Shown here piece after piece: positions 1-8,680 of a stretch of 64,000 nucleotides of DNA. The notes beneath the pieces were generated by a model. The model worked only from the letters and a program-made list of their open reading frames with translations. It made no database searches and was not told where the DNA came from. Made by a program: the position numbers and the translations under genes. The stretch spans positions 620,001-684,000 of the forward strand of contig NZ_VNHY01000001.1 of assembly GCF_008124865.1 (NCBI RefSeq), in the 5' to 3' direction. Within the stretch, counting starts at the first letter, position 1. Every line of letters begins with the position of its first letter. Source of the stretch: Fodinibius salinus (lineage in GTDB: Bacteria > Bacteroidota > Rhodothermia > Balneolales > Balneolaceae).

Positions 1-51
1 ATTCATATCTAAATAAAAGCTTTTCCTAATTACCTTATATGCTTGGACAAA

Positions 52-1329
52 TTACGGAGTGGTAGTCTTTTTTATTTCACTAAGTGCACGGGCCTTCACT
101 ATGGTCTCGTCCCATTCTTTTTGGGGATCCGAATCACTGGTAATAGCCCCACCTACTGAGTAGTAAAGCTTATCACCTTTTACAATAGCCGTCCGAATAA
201 CCACATTAAAATCAAAGTTTCCTGCGGGATTGATATAGCCAATGGCTCCGGAATATATACCCCGCCGGTAGTTTTCAAGCTCTTCAATAATTTGCATAGA
301 CCTTAATTTTGGAGCTCCAGTCATCGACCCCATGGGGAAACAAGACTCCAAAATGGTAATAGCATCTTCACAATCGGTTTGCGCCTCAATAGTTGATACC
401 ATTTGGTGCACTGTTTCAAAAGATTGGATCTCAAAAAGATTTGCTACCGATACTGAACCCGGACGAGCAATTTTGCTCAAATCATTCCGAACCAAATCTA
501 CAATCATCACATTCTCAGCCTGTTCCTTTTGTGATGTAACAAGCTGCTCCCTAAGCATCTGATCTTCTTCCTTCGTTACACCTCTAGGTGATGTCCCTTT
601 GATAGGCTGAGAAAAAATATGATCATCTTCTTTTCGTATAAATCGTTCCGGAGACTGGCAACAAATGCTAAGATCGTCGGTTTGTAGGTAACTCCCGAAA
701 GGTACTGCTCCAGCTTCTTTCATTTTGCTATATAGTGATAGCGATGATCCACCAAAACATCCCTGCAACTGGTGAGAAATATTGACCTCATAACAGTTGC
801 CTTTGGCAATATGGAACTTCGCATCCTTTATTCTTGATATATATTCACTTTTACTGACTTGAGGCTCTAAATCCCCAATTTGGCAATTGCCCGCAGAGTT
901 GGGATCTATGTCTTTTAGCTCCTCCTCACTTATTGAGCCGCGTAATACTTCAATCTGATTAGTTTGATGATTTACTGATAACAATAAATCAGGAACCATA
1001 AAAAAAAGATCCGGGGCCTGTACATCATCAGCATTGGTAGAACTAATATCCTCAAGATGATTTTTTAAGTCATATCCAAAGTAGCCGAACATCCAGTCAT
1101 CATACTTTTCTCGAAAATCCCGTAATGCTTGCCACGGATTGCCTTCCCACTGCTTACTTTGCCCTTCTGTCGAAATCTTAATCTGGTCGTCTCGTGCTTT
1201 AATAACCGCTTTAGGCTGTGCTGCTAAATATGATTTTTGAGCCCAAGAGTGACTTTTTAACTGAGATTCCAGTAACACGACAGGACCATGATTAGAAAAA
1301 TAATGCGTTAACCGACTAATGTCCGTCAC
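52..1329 (-). CDS. pabB: Aminodeoxychorismate synthase component I (PabB)
   Basis: Aminates chorismate to 4-amino-4-deoxychorismate for folate synthesis, normally with a separate glutamine amidotransferase (PabA/TrpG) that is not in this window. The C-terminal chorismate-binding domain (about residues 160-420) carries PIKGTSPRG at 242-250. The lysine of PIKGT is the PabB nucleophile; anthranilate synthase TrpE has alanine there, so this favours PabB over TrpE. DLVRND and MTGAPK motifs follow. At 425 residues it is slightly shorter than E. coli PabB. The start is GTG, two bases after the pabC stop, so the two are very probably co-transcribed and translationally coupled. Bases 1-51 downstream hold nothing I can assign. 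Confidence 0.9.
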   Translation of the reverse strand: MTDISRLTHYFSNHGPVVLLESQLKSHSWAQKSYLAAQPKAVIKARDDQIKISTEGQSKQWEGNPWQALRDFREKYDDWMFGYFGYDLKNHLEDISSTNADDVQAPDLFFMVPDLLLSVNHQTNQIEVLRGSISEEELKDIDPNSAGNCQIGDLEPQVSKSEYISRIKDAKFHIAKGNCYEVNISHQLQGCFGGSSLSLYSKMKEAGAVPFGSYLQTDDLSICCQSPERFIRKEDDHIFSQPIKGTSPRGVTKEEDQMLREQLVTSQKEQAENVMIVDLVRNDLSKIARPGSVSVANLFEIQSFETVHQMVSTIEAQTDCEDAITILESCFPMGSMTGAPKLRSMQIIEELENYRRGIYSGAIGYINPAGNFDFNVVIRTAIVKGDKLYYSVGGAITSDSDPQKEWDETIVKARALSEIKKTTTP

Positions 1330-1331
1330 AA

Positions 1332-2207
1332 TTAGTACAAAGGTTTTAAATTTTTATTAACCAAGTCATGAAAACGATCTTTTAGCTCTGCAAGTAACGG
1401 ATCATCTATATTATAGGTTTCATCATTAATTTTTTGCACAGCGACAATTTCGCGTACTGAGTTACATACCCAAACAGCCTCGGCATCAGCAAGATGGTCA
1501 ATGTTATAGGTATCTTCTTCAAGATTCCATTTTCCATGCCGCCGAATGATATCCATCACAATAGCTCGCGTTATACCAGGCAGTAGCTCGCATTCTTTTG
1601 AAGGGGTAAATATCGTTGAACCCTTTCGCCAAAAAATATTAGCAATAGTTGTTTCCGAAACATATCCCGAAAGTGTTTCCATAAGCGCATCATCAGCTCC
1701 CTTGCGGGATGCCTGCTGAGCAGCCAGAATATAGTTTATTCCATTGGTAAATTTATACTTTGAAGGCAATGATTGTGATGGTATTCTTTTAGTTTCAACA
1801 GTTGCTAATTCTATAGGCTTAAAGCCTGCAGGACAAGAAGATGCAGATATCATAAAATGAGATTTTTCAATATCATCCGGATGGTATCCGCGTGCTCCTT
1901 CCCTCCAAACCTGCAGGCGTATTACAGCATCCTTTCCAGCTAAGTCATTCTGTTCTTTAAGTGTTTGGATGTAATCTGAAATTTGACCTGTTCGTACCGC
2001 CTCAGGATGTTTGATATCCAGCTCGTCAAGCCCACCACGCAACCGTTCTAAATGTTTTTTAAGAAAAAGTACTTTATCTCCATATGTTCTAAAAGTTTCG
2101 AAAACCCCATCACCATACATAAGTCCCCGAGACTGAGCCCCGGCCAGTGGAGAGCCGGCAGGCTTAATATCACCATCAAAGCAAATTAAATTGCTATTAT
2201 CTTCCAT
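1332..2207 (-). CDS. pabC: Aminodeoxychorismate lyase, PLP class IV (PabC)
   Basis: A fold-type IV PLP enzyme that would split aminodeoxychorismate into 4-aminobenzoate and pyruvate. The N-terminus has the GLMYGDGVFETFR motif (about 28-40). The PLP lysine is probably Lys152 in YKFTNGINY, and LLPGITR lies near residue 220. Class IV lyases and branched-chain or D-amino acid aminotransferases are hard to tell apart by sequence; the position directly upstream of pabB decides the call. Its 5' end overlaps the preceding thioredoxin-like gene by 11 bases. Confidence 0.85.
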   Translation of the reverse strand: MEDNSNLICFDGDIKPAGSPLAGAQSRGLMYGDGVFETFRTYGDKVLFLKKHLERLRGGLDELDIKHPEAVRTGQISDYIQTLKEQNDLAGKDAVIRLQVWREGARGYHPDDIEKSHFMISASSCPAGFKPIELATVETKRIPSQSLPSKYKFTNGINYILAAQQASRKGADDALMETLSGYVSETTIANIFWRKGSTIFTPSKECELLPGITRAIVMDIIRRHGKWNLEEDTYNIDHLADAEAVWVCNSVREIVAVQKINDETYNIDDPLLAELKDRFHDLVNKNLKPLY

Positions 2208-2739
2208 CTGAGATTATTGTTTTTAAACTATCATATTGGCCTTTATCACTATATCCCATAAAAATACTTTCAAGCTGCCCTTTTGGGTTATACACCAGCT
2301 GAGCAGGTAACCCGGGAATTTGAAACTCAGAAAATTGTTTTGATCCCGCTACAAAGTTAAAGGGAAACTGATTTTCTTGTATATAATTAATTGCTTCGTC
2401 CTTTTGCAACCCTACCGCAGCAGCAATTACCGCAATGCTATCAGAATACTGTTGTTTAACCTTGGCAAGTTGGCGATGAGATCTGAGTGATGCCTTCGAC
2501 CAATTTCCCCAAAAATCAACAACAACAAATTTGCCTTTAAAATCGGATATCCGCAAGCTATCGTCAGTCTGTACCTTATTCCAGGTGACTATGCGCAAAG
2601 AATCCTGCTCAAACATACGCTCCTGAAATGCTTTGTGTTCACTACTGCGGTTGCTAAGCGTAAAAAAGACAATTAATCCAGCAGCAATTACAAAACAGAT
2701 CGCCAAAAAAGTATTAAAGTATTTAGGATCGAGCTTCAT
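2197..2739 (-). CDS. Membrane-anchored TlpA-like protein lacking the CXXC cysteines
   Basis: An uncleaved N-terminal membrane anchor (about 9-28) precedes a periplasmic thioredoxin-fold domain of the TlpA/AhpC-TSA type. The motif normally reading W-x-x-W-C-x-x-C is WGNWSKAS at 77-84, so both redox cysteines are serine. The only cysteine (Cys15) lies in the anchor. The downstream cis-proline region (IPGLPAQLVYNPKG) is kept, so the fold looks intact. It cannot be a conventional thiol-disulfide reductase; a binding or scaffolding role is inference. It overlaps pabC by 11 bases and follows pfkA by 12 bases, so it belongs to that transcription unit. Confidence 0.8.
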   Translation of the reverse strand: MKLDPKYFNTFLAICFVIAAGLIVFFTLSNRSSEHKAFQERMFEQDSLRIVTWNKVQTDDSLRISDFKGKFVVVDFWGNWSKASLRSHRQLAKVKQQYSDSIAVIAAAVGLQKDEAINYIQENQFPFNFVAGSKQFSEFQIPGLPAQLVYNPKGQLESIFMGYSDKGQYDSLKTIISDGR

Positions 2740-2751
2740 AATATGATGTTG

Positions 2752-3744
2752 TTAAATTGAAATAATATCAGCAATACGGAGCAGTGCGTCATCCATCTCT
2801 GGCTTACGCTCTGTCGCTTTCTTAAAATCGGTAAATGTAACCGACCTGTTCCGCACGCCTACCATCACGTTACGACGACCATTCATTAACGCTTCAACCG
2901 ATCTTACGCCCAACCTACTGGCCAGTACGCGATCTGCAGTATTAGGACGACCACCCCGTTGCACATGTCCTAATATAGTAACTTTTGTTTCATAACGATC
3001 ACCAAAACGTTGCTGTACCTCGTCTTCCAACTCAAAAACACTTTTACTTTCCCCTTCGGCTACGATCACCAACCGAGAGCTTTTTTTACGCTGTGAGGTG
3101 CGTTCCAATGATTGGAAAAGCTTATCCACATCCCGATCTATCTCGGGTATCAATACCTCCTCAGCACCGGCACCGATACCCGAATACACGGCTATAAATC
3201 CGGCATCACGGCCCATTACCTCAATAAAAAACAGTCGGTTATGCGAAGTAGCAGTATCTCTTATTTTATCTACAGCCTCAACAACGGTATTAACGGCCGT
3301 ATCAAACCCAACTGTAAAATCAGTACCAAAAATATCATTGTCGATTGTACCGGGAATTCCTACAATAGAAAAGTCATACCGTTCTCCAAACTCCAATGCA
3401 CCTGAGAATGTGCCATCGCCCCCAATAACAACTAACGCATCGAGATCATGTTTTTGTACATTCTTCCAGGCTTTCTCCATACCTTGATCTGTCCTAAAAT
3501 CAGCACTTCGGGCCGATTTCAATACCGTTCCTCCCTGATGAATAATATGCTTGACCGATCCGGCCTCCATTTTTTCAAACTTGTCATCGATAAAACCTTG
3601 GTATCCCTGATAAATTCCATATGGTGTAATGTCATAATACACACACGAACGTACCACTGCTCGGATCGCTGCATTCATACCGGGTGCATCCCCACCGGAT
3701 GTTAGTACACCAATTTTATCAGGATTTTTTTCTTGCTTAGCCAA
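2752..3744 (-). CDS. pfkA: ATP-dependent 6-phosphofructokinase
   Basis: Phosphorylates fructose 6-phosphate to fructose 1,6-bisphosphate in glycolysis, in the cytoplasm. At 330 residues it is close to the E. coli enzyme. Visible motifs are GVLTSGGDAPGMNAAIR at the N-terminus, GGDGTFSGA (ATP site), PGTIDNDI with the catalytic aspartate, and EVMGRDAGFIA. The glycine in GGDGT favours the ATP-dependent enzyme over the pyrophosphate-dependent form, which has aspartate there. It is the first gene of a tight leftward run with the TlpA-like gene, pabC and pabB. Confidence 0.95.
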   Translation of the reverse strand: MAKQEKNPDKIGVLTSGGDAPGMNAAIRAVVRSCVYYDITPYGIYQGYQGFIDDKFEKMEAGSVKHIIHQGGTVLKSARSADFRTDQGMEKAWKNVQKHDLDALVVIGGDGTFSGALEFGERYDFSIVGIPGTIDNDIFGTDFTVGFDTAVNTVVEAVDKIRDTATSHNRLFFIEVMGRDAGFIAVYSGIGAGAEEVLIPEIDRDVDKLFQSLERTSQRKKSSRLVIVAEGESKSVFELEDEVQQRFGDRYETKVTILGHVQRGGRPNTADRVLASRLGVRSVEALMNGRRNVMVGVRNRSVTFTDFKKATERKPEMDDALLRIADIISI

Positions 3745-3815
3745 TGAATTGATGTCTTGTTTTCAGATTATTGAAAATAAAAATATAGTAAAATATTGGT
3801 CTTCCTGCAGGTAGA

Positions 3816-4607
3816 CTACTGCAAATTATTGATGAGTGAATGACACTCATCCTTTAAAAACTTATCCTCGGCTCTTTGTACGGGTAGCTCCAGAGCACGC
3901 TGACAGCTAGCAATTGCTTCTTTCTCCCAGCCCAGCTTGTTATAAACAGCTGCTAAATGCCGATGATACAAAATAAATTGGCCGTCATGCTGAATAGCTT
4001 TTCGAATATAATGGGCAGCTTTTTTATTACTGGGATCTCCAGGGATACCGCCAAAAAGAGTGTTAGCTGCTGTACGTTCGAGCCAGCTGAGATTAGCTGC
4101 CTTGTAATGCCAACGTCCCAATGCATGCCACGCTCCTGCATTAGTACTGTCATATTTGATAGCCTGTTCAGCATAGTGTTTAATTTTTCGAGAAACAGCT
4201 ATACGCTCTTTTACTCCCGCGGTCAATGCCTTTCGTCCCAAAGCTACAGCCATCACAAAGTTTGATTGCGTGTGGGTTGAGTCAACTTCAAGAGCACGTT
4301 TGGCAAATTCTAGAGCATTATCAAAATACTTTCTTTTTTTGTCTTTGTCATTAAACTGGTTACTAATACGTGCATATAAAAAGCTGGACCGCCACAAGGC
4401 AGTAAAATTTTGAGGGTCACCTTCTAGGACGTTTTGATAAATCTGTAATGCCTCCTCATCTTCATAGGCATTATATAGTGAATCTGCCCGATTCATCTGT
4501 TGGCTCAAATTATCCTGTGCCGAGACCGAAACACTAATCAAAAAAAAGAAAAGAGCTAGGGAAACACCGGATTTGTATACTTTTTTTTCTGTCTTTATAG
4601 ATATCAT
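3816..4607 (-). CDS. Secreted TPR-repeat protein
   Basis: An N-terminal signal peptide (hydrophobic run about 13-30 ending SVSAQ) precedes helical repeats. ADSLYNAYEDEEALQIYQ (about 41-58) and the C-terminal HRHLAAVYNKLGWEKEAIAS are recognisable TPR units, so the protein is probably a periplasmic scaffold. No catalytic motif is visible. It sits 11 bases after the preceding lipoprotein gene, which itself overlaps ispG, so all three may be one transcript. Function unknown. Confidence 0.7.
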   Translation of the reverse strand: MISIKTEKKVYKSGVSLALFFFLISVSVSAQDNLSQQMNRADSLYNAYEDEEALQIYQNVLEGDPQNFTALWRSSFLYARISNQFNDKDKKRKYFDNALEFAKRALEVDSTHTQSNFVMAVALGRKALTAGVKERIAVSRKIKHYAEQAIKYDSTNAGAWHALGRWHYKAANLSWLERTAANTLFGGIPGDPSNKKAAHYIRKAIQHDGQFILYHRHLAAVYNKLGWEKEAIASCQRALELPVQRAEDKFLKDECHSLINNLQ

Positions 4608-4618
4608 ATAACCTAATA

Positions 4619-5278
4619 TTATTGTTCAATAATGTTACCACCCGTTGTAATTATGTAACGAGCGGATTGACTGTCCTGCTGACGGATTGGATAAGTTTGA
4701 TCCTGGTCAATTTGAGAGCTGATTAATACCTTCCCATTGATAGATTTAACAGATATAGAAGTTGTAATTTTACGGGATAAGTTATTCTCAAAAACGCCCA
4801 CACTGCGAAAATTTTGTAGCCTTCCATCATTATATGTCACTGCCAACAGCCGCTTATTTTTGTAAGCCGATAGATCTCTCACCATAATCCAACGGATGAA
4901 TAAACCGGAGTGCTTTGTAAAACCAACAATTTCTATAGTATAATCTGATTTAGATAATACCTCTAACCATTTGCACTGAATAGGATTATAAGAATTACTT
5001 AAGGTATTACTATTGGTATTAAATAGAACAGGAAGTTTTAGCTCACGGATTTTTGGGCATTGGGATATCAGCTGTAATGAAGATCGCAAACTATTGGTTG
5101 CAACTTGAAAATTCTTTTCCTCTTCTAAATCAGCACTAAACCTTTGATATTGCTTTGAGTCTAGATATTGGCTGTTTACCGGTTCGGTCTCACTGCTACA
5201 AGATATACCCCCCATCAACCAAATAACAGACAAGAATAATAAAACATGTTCTGTGGGGTCTGAATGCGACACGCTCAA
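4619..5278 (-). CDS. Putative lipoprotein of unknown function
   Basis: I do not recognise the family. The N-terminus has a hydrophobic stretch followed by a lipobox-like GGISC at about residue 27, suggesting a Cys-lipidated envelope protein. The rest looks like a mixed alpha/beta domain with alternating hydrophobic strands and no repeat or catalytic signature. The start is TTG and overlaps the ispG stop codon in a TTGA junction, which implies translational coupling. No in-frame ATG exists before the lipobox that would keep the signal peptide. Confidence 0.6.
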   Translation of the reverse strand: MSVSHSDPTEHVLLFLSVIWLMGGISCSSETEPVNSQYLDSKQYQRFSADLEEEKNFQVATNSLRSSLQLISQCPKIRELKLPVLFNTNSNTLSNSYNPIQCKWLEVLSKSDYTIEIVGFTKHSGLFIRWIMVRDLSAYKNKRLLAVTYNDGRLQNFRSVGVFENNLSRKITTSISVKSINGKVLISSQIDQDQTYPIRQQDSQSARYIITTGGNIIEQ

Positions 5279-6531
5279 GTAGACTGATGAGCTGTTTGCT
5301 GCTTTTCTTCGCCATTTGATGAGCCGTAATTATTCACAACATAATCATCGAGAATATTCCGGAATTCTTCTCCAATGTTATCACCCCGCAACGTTTTGTA
5401 ATGCTCACCATCCATATATACTGGTGCTTTGGGCTCTTCGAATGTTCCAGGCAATGAAATACCAATATCAGCATTTCGAGACTCACCGGGACCGTTTACG
5501 ACACAACCCATAACAGCAACGTTCATTTCCTCTACACCGGGATATACATCGCGCCAAATGGGCATCATTTCACGAAGGTACTCCTGTATCTCTTCAGCAA
5601 GCTCTTGAAAGTAGGTACTTTCCGTTCGTCCGCATCCCGGACAAGCAGTAACTTGAGGCACAAAATTTCTGATGCCCAGCGACTGTAACACTTGTTGACA
5701 AATACGTACCTCTTCGGCACGGTCACCGCCCGGCTTTGGCGTTAGTGATACGCGAATGGTATCGCCAATACCCTGTTGCAATAACACCGATAGTGCTGCT
5801 GTACTAGCGACTGTCCCCTTCATCCCCATACCAGCCTCGGTGAGGCCTACATGTAGCGGGTAATCCAACATTTTGGCAATACGTTCATAAACGTGTACTA
5901 CATCCTGCACATGCGACATTTTACAGCTAATGATAATTTTGTTCGATGCCAGTCCTACATTTTCGGCTAGCTCGGCCGACCGACGCGCACTTTCGACCAT
6001 CGTATCGAGCATCACCTGTTTCGATGACTTTGGATTCTCGAGCTCATTATTGGCATCCATCTTTTGAGCTAATAATTTTTGATCTAAAGATCCCCAGTTA
6101 ACGCCAATGCGTACTGGTTTATCGTGTTTAATGGCCTGCTCTACAATAGTACAAAAGTTTTCGTCGCGCGTTTTGGTACCGGTATTACCGGGATTAATGC
6201 GAAACTTTGAAAGGGCTTTAGCTGCTTCGGGATAGTCAACAAGCAGTTTGTGGCCGTTGTAATGGAAATCTCCGACAATGGGTACGTTTACATCATCTTC
6301 GAGTAATTGTTCTTTAATGTGAGGTACCGCCTGGGCGGCTTCATCATTATTAACGGTAATGCGCACAATTTCGGAGCCTGCTCGATGCAGATGTTTAATC
6401 TGATCAACAGTTGCTTCCACATTAGAAGTAGTAGTATTAGTCATTGATTGCACCACTACCGGTGCGCCGCCCCCTACCGGCACGTCGCCAACCATTACTT
6501 GTATTGAATCTCGTCGTTTAATGTCAGCCAT
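5275..6531 (-). CDS. ispG: 4-hydroxy-3-methylbut-2-enyl diphosphate synthase (IspG/GcpE)
   Basis: The penultimate step of the non-mevalonate isoprenoid pathway, a 4Fe-4S enzyme converting MEcPP to HMBPP. The cluster cysteines are visible in [11 protein letters not shown] and in [11 protein letters not shown] near the C-terminus, and the N-terminal [19 protein letters not shown] matches the family. It is 418 residues, longer than E. coli IspG, mostly through a C-terminal extension. Isoprenoids from this pathway feed the menaquinone side chain attached by MenA, also encoded in this window. Confidence 0.95.
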   Translation of the reverse strand: MADIKRRDSIQVMVGDVPVGGGAPVVVQSMTNTTTSNVEATVDQIKHLHRAGSEIVRITVNNDEAAQAVPHIKEQLLEDDVNVPIVGDFHYNGHKLLVDYPEAAKALSKFRINPGNTGTKTRDENFCTIVEQAIKHDKPVRIGVNWGSLDQKLLAQKMDANNELENPKSSKQVMLDTMVESARRSAELAENVGLASNKIIISCKMSHVQDVVHVYERIAKMLDYPLHVGLTEAGMGMKGTVASTAALSVLLQQGIGDTIRVSLTPKPGGDRAEEVRICQQVLQSLGIRNFVPQVTACPGCGRTESTYFQELAEEIQEYLREMMPIWRDVYPGVEEMNVAVMGCVVNGPGESRNADIGISLPGTFEEPKAPVYMDGEHYKTLRGDNIGEEFRNILDDYVVNNYGSSNGEEKQQTAHQST

Positions 6532-6539
6532 AATATACG

Positions 6540-7406
6540 CTAATTTTTCTTGCTCAATTCAAAGAGTTTTTGTTTTTCGGCATCGGTCAGTCCGTCGTAT
6601 CCCTTTTCGGATATCTTTTCAAGAATTTCATCCAGTTCTGACTGCTCGTCTTCATCAATAATTTCAACGTCGGAGACCGAATACATATTCTTATTTCTTG
6701 GTTTGGAAGATTGTTCCTGTACCATGCCCTTTAGCCGGTACCAAAGCTGCTCAACGGGCAAAATCCAGCTGCTTAAGTCTGTGCCCTGCCGGTGCCACTT
6801 GATCATTAAATAACCAATCCCGGCACCCGCCAAATGTACAATACGGGCGGTACTGTCTGCAGATCCCAACAACAAAGCATCAATGGCAATAAGTCCTGCT
6901 ACCACATACCGCGCCTGGATGGGAGGCAAGAGAATCAACATAATAGGCATCTTGGGATAAAGCATTGCAAAAGAAACCATGATGCCATAAACAGCACCGG
7001 ATGCTCCTATTACGGGATTAAATCCTAAAATTGGAGCCGCAATAATATAGAGCAGCGCCCCGCCCAATCCGGCTGCAAAATATATGACGGTAAAAGTGCG
7101 CGGCCCGAGTCGTTCTTCGACAGAGCGTCCCATCCACCAAAGCCAAAGCATATTAAAAATCAGGTGGAAGGCACTGCCGTGCAAAAACATATAGGTAAAA
7201 GCCCGCCAAGGCTGAAATAGCGCAATTTGCCAGTCGGGAAAGAACGCAAAATTATTGATAACCGCTTTAGCATAATCGGGACCAAAAATTCCCGCAATAA
7301 CCTGCAGGACATAGATCCCGACATTGAGAGTAATAAGCGTACGGATAGCAACGGGCAAACCGCGGTATCCTCGTTTTAATGATGCTCCAAAAGAATCGTC
7401 ATACAT
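6540..7406 (-). CDS. Rhomboid intramembrane serine protease with C-terminal soluble tail
   Basis: A polytopic membrane protease. The catalytic serine lies in GASG (Ser136) on one membrane helix, with a partner His191 in [10 protein letters not shown] on a later helix; [17 protein letters not shown] (81-97) is the typical loop region. After the membrane core, the tail (about 245-288) has an acidic stretch then [19 protein letters not shown], a short domain I associate with Bacteroidota rhomboids. The gene lies 9 bases upstream of ispG on the same strand and 98 bases downstream of a second rhomboid gene. Confidence 0.9.
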   Translation of the reverse strand: MYDDSFGASLKRGYRGLPVAIRTLITLNVGIYVLQVIAGIFGPDYAKAVINNFAFFPDWQIALFQPWRAFTYMFLHGSAFHLIFNMLWLWWMGRSVEERLGPRTFTVIYFAAGLGGALLYIIAAPILGFNPVIGASGAVYGIMVSFAMLYPKMPIMLILLPPIQARYVVAGLIAIDALLLGSADSTARIVHLAGAGIGYLMIKWHRQGTDLSSWILPVEQLWYRLKGMVQEQSSKPRNKNMYSVSDVEIIDEDEQSELDEILEKISEKGYDGLTDAEKQKLFELSKKN

Positions 7407-7504
7407 AAAAATCTTCTATCGTCTATTATGAAACAATAAAAACTGCTTAGGTATATTTAGTTAACAATTATCCAGCTATAATTAGTTTCTGATTATTACC
7501 GTCT

Positions 7505-8134
7505 TTATTGGTACGAGTCTTGGCTCTTTAACCCCCAGTATTTGATGAGGATAAATCCTACCAACATACCACCCAAGTGTGCAAAATGGGCTACATTAGA
7601 ATTCGTACGACTTATGCCACTTACGAATTCGATTACTCCAAAAATAGCAACAAAATATTTGGCTTTCATGGGTATAGGTGGGAATAACAGCATAATACGC
7701 CGATTGGGAAACATCATCCCAAAAGCCAATAAAATACCATAGACAGCTCCAGATGCACCCAGCATGGGAGCTTGGCCTCCACTGATAAACATATGTAACA
7801 AGGCAGCTCCAATGCCGGTCAGTAAATAGTAAATAGTAAAACGTCTGGTACCCCAAATATTTTCTATGGACTGGCCAAACATCCAAAGAGCAAACAAATT
7901 GAAGAAAATATGTCCAAATCCGGCGTGCAAAAACATGTAGCTTACCAACTGCCAAACATGAAATTCTCCTGAACCAATAGGATAAAGCATACCAAAATGC
8001 TGGATATAAGTGCCGATATTGGGCGTCCACATGGCTATAAAAACCAGCACATTAATGATAAGTAAATGCTTTACTGCAGGAGGAAAAATAGAAAGTTCAG
8101 TATTGGGGCTGTATTGCTTGTTTTGGTAATTCAA
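7505..8134 (-). CDS. Rhomboid intramembrane serine protease (short form)
   Basis: The second of two tandem rhomboids. The 209-residue protein is almost entirely membrane core: hydrophobic helices, HIFFNLFALWMFGQSIE, the catalytic serine in LGASGAVYG (Ser128), and the catalytic His186 in AHFAHLGG. It lacks the soluble tail of its neighbour. The start appears to be TTG; no upstream ATG is in frame, and the next Met (MWTPN) would delete the first helix. The substrate cannot be told from sequence. Confidence 0.88.
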   Translation of the reverse strand: MNYQNKQYSPNTELSIFPPAVKHLLIINVLVFIAMWTPNIGTYIQHFGMLYPIGSGEFHVWQLVSYMFLHAGFGHIFFNLFALWMFGQSIENIWGTRRFTIYYLLTGIGAALLHMFISGGQAPMLGASGAVYGILLAFGMMFPNRRIMLLFPPIPMKAKYFVAIFGVIEFVSGISRTNSNVAHFAHLGGMLVGFILIKYWGLKSQDSYQ

Positions 8135-8624
8135 AAATGAAGGGTATTAGTTTCTATTTTCATTCATCGGAATATACGGTTCCTAACTATGAATTCGAAC
8201 AATGGTCTAACTGTTGATACTCATTATTATGTTTTAACAGAGTGAGTATCTGCCCATTGTCAGAGCTGTTTTTATGTACGAAAAAGAACGGTTCAAGTTT
8301 TAAAAACTTCATAGTTAAAAACAAAAGACACACAGGATATATAAAAACAAAAAGGCTTTTGCGCATACATTATTCCAAATCTTGCAAAACCATCTCAATT
8401 ATAAAACCGGCTTCGCACGCCAAGTGGCTTAAGTGTTGCTATCCCATATGCAGAAGAAGGCTACACTTGCAATGATCTTAGGCTTTGGGAAAACCTCAAG
8501 TAATTGACTTATTTACTTGCTGTGTCTCGTCATATAAACATAAGTTAACGTTGCAAGCGATTGCAAGTACCAGGTTTATCCCTTTCTCATCCAAAACTTA
8601 AATTACCACGGTATAGCCCAAATA
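8135..8624. other. Intergenic region with no convincing gene
   Basis: About 490 bases between the short rhomboid and the glnA terminator. The longest open frame is a 77-codon GTG-started rightward one rich in Lys, Cys and Ser with no recognisable feature, which I take as chance. The only clear structure is the LacI-type palindrome listed separately. The upstream promoter of the rhomboid gene should lie at its left end, but I cannot place it. Confidence 0.5.
8551..8566. promoter_or_regulatory. LacI/GalR-type operator-like palindrome
   Basis: TTGCAAGCGATTGCAA has two TTGCAA half-sites around a central CG-containing spacer, matching the general LacI-family pattern TGnAAnCGnTTnCA. It is about 115 bases beyond the glnA stop and about 415 bases upstream of the rhomboid start, so no obvious target is adjacent. 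It may be a relic or may act at a distance. Confidence 0.4.
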
Positions 8625-8626
8625 AA

Positions 8627-8658
8627 AAATGCCACCACGACTAATCGTGATGGCATTT
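8627..8658 (-). terminator. Intrinsic terminator of glnA
   Basis: A 14-base arm (AAATGCCACCACGA) and its near-perfect complement flank a CTAA loop. Read on the minus strand the single non-identical pair is G-U, and the hairpin is followed by a T run. It lies 22 bases past the glnA stop codon. Confidence 0.85.
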
Positions 8659-8680
8659 AGATGATAAAATACAATAACTG

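Noticed and set aside
3098-3487. Long rightward frame inside pfkA
   Set aside because: Antisense shadow of a clearly conserved gene, low-complexity Ser-rich translation.
8242-8475. Rightward 77-codon frame in the rhomboid-glnA gap
   Set aside because: GTG start, low-complexity Lys/Cys/Ser composition, no recognisable domain and no support from neighbours.
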